Of a stretch of 11,328 nucleotides of DNA, positions 1 to 6,265 are shown one piece after another (within the stretch, counting starts at the first letter, position 1; the number at the start of each line of letters is the position of its first letter). The stretch is from the NCBI GenBank assembly GCA_040003315.1, contig JBDUCU010000093.1, positions 1-11,328 on the forward strand. Reading direction: 5' to 3'. The DNA comes from JACCZX01 sp040003315 (GTDB lineage: Bacteria; Pseudomonadota; Gammaproteobacteria; Burkholderiales; Burkholderiaceae_F). Both the position numbers and the translations under genes were made by a program. The notes below the pieces were generated by a model, which saw nothing but the letters and a program-made list of their open reading frames with translations, was not told the DNA's origin and ran no database searches.

Positions 1-1
1 C

Positions 2-589
2 TCACGCAGTCCGCGCAGACGCGAACTGTTGAAACAGATCGGCGTGAAGTTCGATGCGCTGCTGCTGCGGCTGGCGGCGCCGCGTGGTCCGGATATCGAT
101 GAATCCCAGCATGCAAACGAGTCGAGCGCTGATTACGTCGAGCGCACAGCTCGTGAAAAGGCTGCGTTCGGACTTAACGTACTTCGCATGCGGTCGATGC
201 AGTACCGGCCGGTGTTGTCGGCCGATACGATCGTAATAGTCGACGGCGCCATTCTCGCTAAACCAAAGGACGTCGCACAGGCGCGAGACTTCATGCGCAA
301 ACTCTCGGGCCGCAGCCACGAAGTTCGCACCTGTGTTGCGCTCGCGATGGAAGGCTCGCTCACTACCGCCACCTCCGTATCCACCGTCTCGCTGCGGACA
401 CTGAGCAACACCGAGATCGAGCGTTACTGCGCCACGCCTGAACCGTACGACAAGGCAGGCGGCTATGCGATACAAGGACTCGCCGCGGTATTCATCGAGT
501 GTCTCGATGGAAGCTATTCGGGAGTCATGGGGCTGCCGCTCTTCGAAACCGCCCGGCTGTTGTCGCAGGCTGGCATGAAAGTCATCTAG
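2..589 (+). CDS. maf: Maf family dTTP/UTP pyrophosphatase (5' end outside window)
   Basis: Nucleotide pyrophosphatase of the Maf/HAM1 fold, YhdE subgroup, which hydrolyses dTTP, UTP and related (including modified) nucleotides to monophosphates in the cytoplasm. The frame is open to the left edge and its first visible codons read SRSPRRRELLKQIG, the conserved start of the family, so only about seven N-terminal residues are missing; the TTG at 29 is an internal leucine codon, not a start. Visible family landmarks are the SPRR phosphate-binding motif, the REKA segment, the ADTIV strand with the catalytic aspartate, a following KP, RKLSG followed by a histidine, and the DKAGGYAIQG signature that separates the dTTPase/UTPase group from the YceF m7GTP group. 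The gene ends 57 bases before the likely rng start on the same strand; the maf-rng pairing also occurs in E. coli (yhdE-rng). Family assignment is firm; substrate preference is inferred from the subgroup signature. Confidence 0.93.
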   Translation, partial: SRSPRRRELLKQIGVKFDALLLRLAAPRGPDIDESQHANESSADYVERTAREKAAFGLNVLRMRSMQYRPVLSADTIVIVDGAILAKPKDVAQARDFMRKLSGRSHEVRTCVALAMEGSLTTATSVSTVSLRTLSNTEIERYCATPEPYDKAGGYAIQGLAAVFIECLDGSYSGVMGLPLFETARLLSQAGMKVI

Positions 590-646
590 CAGACGGCAAG
601 CAGCGCTTTCAGCCTAACGCGGTGGGTGTTTACACTGCGCCGCCTG

Positions 647-2104
647 ATGGAAGACATCCTGATCAACATCACACCGCAGGAAACACGCGTCGCCGTGCTG
701 GTTGCCGGCGTCGTTCAAGAACTTCACATCGAGCGCAGTGCTTCGCGCGGCATTGTCGGCAATATCTATCTGGGCAAGGTCGCTCGCGTGCTGCCTGGGA
801 TGCAGTCAGCGTTCGTCGATATCGGTCTTGAGCGCGCAGCGTTCCTGCACGTGGCCGATATCTGGGAGTTTCGTCAGGTCGCGCAGGAAAAACCGCTGCC
901 GATCGAGCGGCTGATTCATGAAGGCGAGACGATTCTGGTGCAGGTCGTCAAGGATCCGATCGGCAGCAAGGGTGCGCGCTTATCGACGCAGGTCAGCATC
1001 GCCGGCCGTATGCTGGTGTACCTGCCTCAGGATCCGCACATCGGGATCTCGCAACGCATTGAGAACGAGGAAGAGCGCACGCAACTGCGCGAAACGCTGC
1101 AACGACTGGTGCCAACCGACGAACGCGGCGGCTACATCATTCGCACCAGCGCCGAAGACGCGACCGACAGCGACCTCATCAACGACCTCGAGTATCTGCG
1201 CGTGCTGTGGGCGCGCATCGACGATCGCCGCGCCGCATCGATCGCTCCGGCGGTGCTTTACCAGGAATTGTGGCTGGCGCAGCGCATCCTGCGCGACGTG
1301 ACCACCGAGGCGACCCTCTCCGTCAGCGTCGACTCCCGCGAGAATTTTCAGAAGCTGCAGCAGTTCGCCGGGCAGTTTGTTCCGCGTGTCGAGCCAAAGC
1401 TCGCGCACTACACCGGCGAGCGGCCGTTATTCGACCTGCATTCGATCGACTCGGAGATCGAGAAAGCGCTGGCTCGTCGGGTCGAATTGAAATCGGGCGG
1501 TTACCTGATCATCGATCAGACCGAGGCAATGACGACGGTCGACGTCAACACCGGTGGCTTCGTCGGAACCCGCAATTTCGACGACACGATTTATAAAACC
1601 AACTTGGAAGCCGCCCACGCAATTGCTCGTCAGCTACGGCTGCGCAACCTCGGTGGCATCATCATCGTCGACTTCATCGACATGGCGAATGCCGAACACC
1701 AGGACGCGGTGCTGTCGGAATTCAAGAAGGCGCTCGCGCGCGACCGCACGCGCATGACAGTCAGCGGTTTCACGCAGCTGGGTCTGGTCGAGATGACCCG
1801 CAAACGCACGCGCGAGTCGCTAGCGCACATTCTGTGCGAGCCGTGCCCGACATGTCAGGGCCGCGGGCAGGTCAAGACGCCGCGGACCGTATGTTTCGAG
1901 ATTCTGCGCGAGATCCTGCGTGAGGCACGGCTGTTCGATGAGACGCGCGAGTTCCGAATCCTGGCATCGCAGCAGGTGATCGACCTGTTCCTCGAGGACG
2001 AATCGCAGTCGCTTGCGATGCTGTCTGACTTCGTCGGCAAACCGGTTTCGATGCAAGTCGAGACCGTGTACTCGCAAGAGCAGTACGACATTGTGTTGAT
2101 GTAG
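647..2104 (+). CDS. rng: Ribonuclease G
   Basis: Endoribonuclease of the RNase E/G family, 485 residues (E. coli RNase G has 489). It matures the 5' end of 16S rRNA and takes part in mRNA decay. The N-terminal S1 domain covers roughly residues 35-125 (GIVGNIYLGKV, VLPGMQSAFVDIG). The catalytic DNase I-like region carries the two metal-binding aspartates, D299 in TTVDVNTG and D342 in IVDFIDM, 43 residues apart as in RNase E. The zinc-link CPTC, which joins subunits, is at residues 400-403. The protein stops shortly after the small domain and lacks the long degradosome scaffold of RNase E, which decides for RNase G. I chose ATG 647 because MEDILINITPQETRV aligns with the RNase G N-terminus; a GTG at 626 in the same frame would add seven unconserved residues. 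No strong Shine-Dalgarno sequence precedes either. Probably co-transcribed with maf upstream and the membrane protein downstream. Confidence 0.96.
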   Translation: MEDILINITPQETRVAVLVAGVVQELHIERSASRGIVGNIYLGKVARVLPGMQSAFVDIGLERAAFLHVADIWEFRQVAQEKPLPIERLIHEGETILVQVVKDPIGSKGARLSTQVSIAGRMLVYLPQDPHIGISQRIENEEERTQLRETLQRLVPTDERGGYIIRTSAEDATDSDLINDLEYLRVLWARIDDRRAASIAPAVLYQELWLAQRILRDVTTEATLSVSVDSRENFQKLQQFAGQFVPRVEPKLAHYTGERPLFDLHSIDSEIEKALARRVELKSGGYLIIDQTEAMTTVDVNTGGFVGTRNFDDTIYKTNLEAAHAIARQLRLRNLGGIIIVDFIDMANAEHQDAVLSEFKKALARDRTRMTVSGFTQLGLVEMTRKRTRESLAHILCEPCPTCQGRGQVKTPRTVCFEILREILREARLFDETREFRILASQQVIDLFLEDESQSLAMLSDFVGKPVSMQVETVYSQEQYDIVLM

Positions 2105-2119
2105 CAGGCACCTGACGAT

Positions 2120-2899
2120 ATGGGCCATGTTGCGACAGTGACAATTGCGACACTCGCCGTCGGCCTGGCGGCGGACGTTCAAACCGATATCGTCGGGCAG
2201 ACCGCGATTGGCATGGGCGTGTGGGCGGTGATGCTGATGCTGCTGGAGCGAGCCGAAAGTAATGTTCGCTCAGGGTTGCTTGCGTGCCTTGTAATCGCAA
2301 CCGCGGGAGAGATGTTTTTATCGCTCGGCTGGGGACTCTATACCTACCGCTTGGCCAACATTCCGCTGTTCGTGCCGCCCGGGCACGTGTTGATGCTCTT
2401 GCTCGGGCTATCGCTGGCACGCCGGCTGTCCGATCGGATCGCGCTCGCCGTGATCGGGTGCGCGGGCGCTTATTCGATAGCGGTCACTGCGCTCGGCGTC
2501 GACACCCTTGCGCTGCCGCTGTTCATCGTGCTCGTTGTCGCTTCGATCGCTTTGCCTGACCAGCGCCGTTTATATGCCAGCACGTTCATGCTCTCGTTGG
2601 CTTTGGAGTTGTACGGTACGTGGCTCGGCAACTGGACGTGGAAGAGCACCGTACCCGGACTGCCGCTGGCCACCACCAATCCGCCGGGCACCGCCGGCGC
2701 CTTTTACTGCGCGTTAGACGCGCTGGCGATGGTGGCATCGATGATGATCATTCCTCGATTGAGCACATTCACAGCCCAAACTCATGCCCGCCTCGCCTGG
2801 CTGAGTGCACGCTTGGTAGGAATGCCGCATCTTGCTAGATTGCGGCGGCAAGGAGGATCGATTCACTTCTTCTCGCGTGGCAGCCGGCCCATAAGATAG
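2120..2899 (+). CDS. Unrecognised multi-pass inner-membrane protein
   Basis: I do not recognise a named family. The 259-residue product is strongly hydrophobic, with about seven to eight likely membrane segments (near residues 5-20, 28-43, 52-70, 87-101, 107-124, 128-145, 153-170 and 194-212) and a basic soluble tail after about residue 215. Two loops share a pattern: GLYTYRLANIPLFVPPGH (72-89) and GNWTWKSTVPGLPL...PPG (170-190), each with paired aromatic residues, then PL, then PPG, which suggests a duplicated half. Aromatic-Pro-Gly loops of this sort vaguely recall CruF-type (DUF422) carotenoid hydratases, but this is too weak for a call. The ATG is 15 bases after the rng stop, so co-transcription with maf-rng is likely, although no Shine-Dalgarno sequence is visible. 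Its last 37 bases overlap the 3' end of the opposing peroxidase-related gene. Hydrophobic pattern, length and frame make it a real gene; function is unknown. Confidence 0.75.
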   Translation: MGHVATVTIATLAVGLAADVQTDIVGQTAIGMGVWAVMLMLLERAESNVRSGLLACLVIATAGEMFLSLGWGLYTYRLANIPLFVPPGHVLMLLLGLSLARRLSDRIALAVIGCAGAYSIAVTALGVDTLALPLFIVLVVASIALPDQRRLYASTFMLSLALELYGTWLGNWTWKSTVPGLPLATTNPPGTAGAFYCALDALAMVASMMIIPRLSTFTAQTHARLAWLSARLVGMPHLARLRRQGGSIHFFSRGSRPIR

Positions 2900-3465
2900 A
2901 ACTCGTCGTTGGGCCGCATGCCGATCATGTTGGCCATCCGATTCGAGAGTGCGAAAAACGCGGCGATCGCACCGATGTCCCAGATGTCTTCGTCGCCGAA
3001 ACCGTGCTCACGCAAGGTATTGAAGTGTGCTTCTTCGATCGTGGACGACGCGGTGGCAACCTTGACTGCAAAAGCGAGCATTGCCCTTTGCCTTGGCGTG
3101 ATATCCGCCTTGCGAAAGTTCGCTGCGATCTGATCGGCGAGCATTGGATGCTTTTCGTATACGCGCAGGATTGCACCGTGGGCAACGATGCAATACAAAC
3201 ATGAATTGGCGGCGCTGGTCGCTACCACGATCATTTCTTTTTCGCCCTTGGTGATTCCCGAGTCGCGCAACATCAATGCATCGTGATACGCGAAGAACGC
3301 GCGGCATTCGTCGGGCCGATGCGCCAGCGTGAGGAACACATTGGGAACGAATCCGGCCTTCTCCTGCACTTCGAGCATGCGTGCACGCAGATCATCGGGT
3401 ACCTGATCGATGGATGGCACGGGATAACGGCTGATCGCCTTTGGCATCACGCTGGCATCCTTCAC
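2863..3465 (-). CDS. Peroxidase-related enzyme, AhpD/carboxymuconolactone decarboxylase fold
   Basis: A 200-residue protein of the uncharacterised peroxidase-related group (TIGR01926 type) in the AhpD/CMD superfamily. The AhpD active-site pattern is complete: E77, then C89-L-Y-C92 and H96, with the same spacing (E-x11-CxxC-x3-H) as the thiol peroxidase AhpD. The N-terminal stretch PVPSIDQVPDDLRARMLEVQ and KAGFVPNVFLTLAHRP are typical of the group. Known AhpD proteins reduce peroxides or recycle AhpC through the CxxC pair; whether this member does is inference. The GTG start at 3465 overlaps the stop of the upstream msbA-like gene by four bases (GTGA) and has a GGAG eight bases before it; an ATG at 3447 with AAGGA upstream is an equally reasonable start and would shorten the protein by six residues. 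The overlap implies translational coupling to msbA. The 3' end overlaps the opposing membrane-protein gene. No signal peptide is seen, so cytoplasmic. Confidence 0.88.
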   Translation of the reverse strand: MKDASVMPKAISRYPVPSIDQVPDDLRARMLEVQEKAGFVPNVFLTLAHRPDECRAFFAYHDALMLRDSGITKGEKEMIVVATSAANSCLYCIVAHGAILRVYEKHPMLADQIAANFRKADITPRQRAMLAFAVKVATASSTIEEAHFNTLREHGFGDEDIWDIGAIAAFFALSNRMANMIGMRPNDEFYLMGRLPREKK

Positions 3466-5267
3466 TTGATCGACTCCGAAACGAGCTCCGTACGCGGCGG
3501 GGGTGCATGCGCTGCGAACTGGATCTCGTACAAATGCGCATACAGACCGCCGCGTGCCATCAACTCGAGGTGAGTTCCGATCTCGACGATCCGTCCGTGT
3601 TCAAGCACGACGATCCGATCGGCTCGCTCGACGGTCGACAGGCGGTGCGCGACCACGAACGTGGTCCGTCCCTGCATCAGCCGCTCCAGCGACGTTTTTA
3701 TGAAGCGCTCCGATTCGGAATCGAGCGCCGACGTTGCCTCGTCCAGCAACAGGATCGGCGCATCTTTGAGTAATGCGCGCGCGATCGAGATTCTCTGCCG
3801 CTGCCCGCCTGATAACCTGACGGCGCTCTCCCCGATCGGGGTATCGAACCCCTTGGGCAGCGACTGGATCAGCGGCATCAGAAACGCAGCCTCGGTGACT
3901 TCGCGCAGACGATCCTTCGATGCATCGCGCTGCGCGCCGTACGCAATGTTCGCGGCCACCGTATCGTCGAACAACACGATGTCCTGCGAGACCAACGCAA
4001 TCTGCTGCCGCAAACTCTGCAACGACAGATCGTCGATCGGCACGCCATCCAGCAGGATTTGCCCTGCAGTGGGCCTGATGAATCGCGGAATCAGGTTGAT
4101 CAAAGTCGTCTTGCCCGCGCCCGACGGACCCACCAGCGCGATCACTTCTCCGGGTGCGACGCTCAGATCAATATTCACCAACGCGTCGGCCGCCGCTTCG
4201 GGATAGCTAAACGAGACGCGGCGAAACTCGACTTCGCCTCGGGCGCGATCGAGCATATGTGTGCCAGTGTCGTCCTCGGTGGGCAGATCCATCATCTCGA
4301 ACACGCTTTGCGCCGCGGCCGCCATCCGCGCCAGAGGCCCGTTTAGCGAGGCGAGGTGGCGCAAAGCGGGCAGCAACAACAATGCAGCGGCCAAAAACGT
4401 CACGAAGTCACCGGCCGAAGCCGGTGTTCCACGTGCCTGCCATAGTGCGACCACCATCAGCATCGCAATGCCGAACGCGCCCACAATCTGCGTCAGAGGG
4501 GTCGATGCCGACCACGCGACCTGCATTCGCATTGCAAAGCCGCGCAGCCGCGCATTGATATGGCGAAACCGCTCATTCTCGTAGCGCTCGCCGTCATACA
4601 GCTTCACGATGCGCCTGCCCTCGTGCACCTCCTGCACCGCACGCGTCATCTCACCCAGCATCACCTGGTTCTCGACGTTGAGTCGCCGTAGTCGGCGGCT
4701 AAATGCCCGCAGTGTGAGCACGATAACCGGCGCGATCATCAGCGCCACCAGTGTCAGTTGCCAGTTGTAATAGAGCAGCAAAATTAACAGCCCAACGACG
4801 ATCAACGAGTCGCGCACAGCGGTGCTCAACACCTCGGCCGCCAGATTCAGCGCATTGGTGGCCTCGTTGACGAACTTCGAGATCACGACGCTCGACGGCA
4901 TCTGTTCGAAGGTCGACGACGGCCAGCGCAGCATGCGGTCGAACATTGTCATGCGCACACCCATCAGGATCGACTGCGAGATCCGGTTCAGCAGGTAAGA
5001 GCTGGCAAAGGTGGCCAGCCCGCGCACGATGAACAGGCCGACGAAGCCGAGCGGAAGCCACAGGACGGCGGCGGAATTGCGCTCTAGCAGCGTCCTATCG
5101 GTCAGCACGCCCGCCAGCTTCGCAAGGATCGGGTCCGTCGCTGCAGCAACTGCCGTGGCGAGCAACGCGAACGCCAGTACCTTGCGATGACCGAGCACCA
5201 TGCCGAACAATCGGCGCAGGTTCGGGTCATCGAGCAAGCGCGGCTGGGTTGGGGGCGAACTGGTCAT
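3462..5267 (-). CDS. msbA: MsbA-type lipid A/LPS core flippase, ABC half-transporter
   Basis: A 601-residue fused half-transporter (E. coli MsbA has 582). The membrane domain covers about residues 25-325 with six helices (first near 28-48, second near 68-90, a pair near 152-188, the last two after about 275). The ATPase domain begins near 345: Walker A GPSGAGKT ending at K386-T387, Q-loop Q428, signature LSGGQ at 485-489, Walker B LLLDE with D509 and E510, and the switch histidine H541 in VVAHRLS. MsbA dimers flip core-lipid A from the cytoplasmic to the periplasmic leaflet. The frame is open up to 5414, but I start at ATG 5267 because MTSSPPTQPRLLDDPNLRRLF fits the family's short N-terminus and the upstream 49 residues are neither hydrophobic nor conserved-looking. 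It is surrounded by LPS core genes, which supports MsbA over other exporters of the same class. It is first in a two-gene unit with the peroxidase-related gene and divergent from the heptosyltransferase. Confidence 0.9.
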   Translation of the reverse strand: MTSSPPTQPRLLDDPNLRRLFGMVLGHRKVLAFALLATAVAAATDPILAKLAGVLTDRTLLERNSAAVLWLPLGFVGLFIVRGLATFASSYLLNRISQSILMGVRMTMFDRMLRWPSSTFEQMPSSVVISKFVNEATNALNLAAEVLSTAVRDSLIVVGLLILLLYYNWQLTLVALMIAPVIVLTLRAFSRRLRRLNVENQVMLGEMTRAVQEVHEGRRIVKLYDGERYENERFRHINARLRGFAMRMQVAWSASTPLTQIVGAFGIAMLMVVALWQARGTPASAGDFVTFLAAALLLLPALRHLASLNGPLARMAAAAQSVFEMMDLPTEDDTGTHMLDRARGEVEFRRVSFSYPEAAADALVNIDLSVAPGEVIALVGPSGAGKTTLINLIPRFIRPTAGQILLDGVPIDDLSLQSLRQQIALVSQDIVLFDDTVAANIAYGAQRDASKDRLREVTEAAFLMPLIQSLPKGFDTPIGESAVRLSGGQRQRISIARALLKDAPILLLDEATSALDSESERFIKTSLERLMQGRTTFVVAHRLSTVERADRIVVLEHGRIVEIGTHLELMARGGLYAHLYEIQFAAHAPPPRTELVSESIK

Positions 5268-5336
5268 CGTCTCGCGTGCCAGAATTCTGCTATGCAATGC
5301 CTTCGACACGTACGACTTCCAGTGTATGCGATGCGC

Positions 5337-5350
5337 ACTCGGCGCCGAGT
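5337..5350. promoter_or_regulatory. 14-base perfect palindrome in the msbA / heptosyltransferase divergent gap
   Basis: ACTCGGCGCCGAGT reads identically on both strands. It lies in the 92-base gap between the divergent starts of msbA (5267) and the GT9 gene (5360), ending nine bases before the GTG. It includes the only GAG that could serve as a weak Shine-Dalgarno for that GTG. A weak possible sigma-70 pair for the + strand is TCGACA (5303-5308) and TATGCG (5325-5330), 16 bases apart, which would put the transcript start near the left end of the palindrome. Operator or 5'-UTR hairpin are both possible; this is pattern only. Confidence 0.3.
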
Positions 5351-5359
5351 CTTTGTAGC

Positions 5360-6265
5360 GTGACGCGGCTGATCGTTCGTCTGCCCAATCACCTGGGGGA
5401 CGCATGCATGACACTGCCGGCGCTGGAGCTGTTGACGACGCATCGCTATGACCTGACGTTGGCCGCGCCCGTGTGGGCCCACGATCTGTTCGCTGCTTAT
5501 TCCTGGCCGGTCATTGCGTTGACAGGGTCGCGCGGTGATCGGATTCGAGCACTGCGGCCGTTTCGCGGCAGCTCGGGTTTGCTGATGACAAATTCATTCG
5601 GCACTGCGCTCGAGCTGCGGCTGGCCGGCGTTCGTGCGGTCGGCTACGCTCGCGACGGGCGCTGGTGGCTGCTGCAGCGAGCCGTTGCGGTGGATTGCAA
5701 TGACCACATGGTCGAGTACTACTGGCGGCTCGCACTTGCGCTGGTCAGCGGTGCACCGCCCGCTCCGCGCGATTTTCGGTTGAGCGTCAGTGAGCCCGCG
5801 CAACGGCGCGCACGTCAGCTGCTCGACGCGCACCATGTAGACGAGCCTTACATGATGCTGTGTCCTGTAGCAGTCGGAATGCATCGCGGCAGAGACAAGA
5901 GCTGGGACGGATTTACCCGCCTGTCGCGCGATCTGCTGAACCGGGGAATAGCGGTTGTCGCGATGCCGGGACCGCGAGAGACAGCCGCGGTGCGAACAGC
6001 GCTGCCGGACGCGATCGTGCTGCCCGAATCTGATCTTGCGACGTTCGCTGCAGTCGTCGCCGGGGCACGTGGGGTCGTTGCCAACGACAGTGGCTCAGGG
6101 CATCTTGCCGCCGCGGTCGGGGCGCCGCTGGTCAGTGTGTTTGGTGTGACCGAACCCGAGAAGACACGGCCATGGGGTCCACGCGCCACCGTGGTCGGCT
6201 CGGGAGTCGGCTGGCCACGTTACGAAGAAGTGAGCGCCGCAGTCGAGGCCATGCTGGTTGCTTGA
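5360..6265 (+). CDS. GT9 LPS heptosyltransferase (WaaF-like)
   Basis: Glycosyltransferase family 9 enzyme of about 301 residues, expected to transfer heptose from ADP-heptose to the inner core of LPS at the cytoplasmic face. The N-terminal domain opens with RLIVRLPNHLGDACMTLPAL, where D14 aligns with the catalytic aspartate of WaaC/WaaF. A middle segment (TNSFGTALELRLAGVRAVGY) closely matches the WaaF NSF...AG...GW region. The C-terminal nucleotide-sugar domain has RGRDKSWDGF (K180, position of the ADP-heptose-binding lysine) and DSGSGHLAAAVGAPLVSVFG with D243 and H248. I chose GTG 5360 because homology begins exactly there; the frame runs back to 5249 but those 37 residues look like non-coding translation and would overlap msbA. 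Somewhat shorter than E. coli WaaF (348). The last 46 bases overlap the 3' end of the opposing fusion gene. WaaF is favoured over WaaC or a third heptosyltransferase, but acceptor specificity cannot be read from sequence. Confidence 0.87.
   Translation: MTRLIVRLPNHLGDACMTLPALELLTTHRYDLTLAAPVWAHDLFAAYSWPVIALTGSRGDRIRALRPFRGSSGLLMTNSFGTALELRLAGVRAVGYARDGRWWLLQRAVAVDCNDHMVEYYWRLALALVSGAPPAPRDFRLSVSEPAQRRARQLLDAHHVDEPYMMLCPVAVGMHRGRDKSWDGFTRLSRDLLNRGIAVVAMPGPRETAAVRTALPDAIVLPESDLATFAAVVAGARGVVANDSGSGHLAAAVGAPLVSVFGVTEPEKTRPWGPRATVVGSGVGWPRYEEVSAAVEAMLVA

Noticed and set aside
29..31. TTG as the start of maf
   Set aside because: The codons before it encode the SPRR motif in frame, so the gene starts left of the window.
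1872..2420. 182-codon minus-strand open frame across the rng/membrane-protein junction
   Set aside because: Its translation is Arg/Ala/Ser-rich low-complexity sequence without motifs and opposes the conserved RNase G C-terminus.
3661..4206. 181-codon open frame on the + strand opposite the ATPase domain of msbA
   Set aside because: The opposite strand encodes intact Walker A, signature and Walker B motifs; the frame is a by-product of that coding strand.
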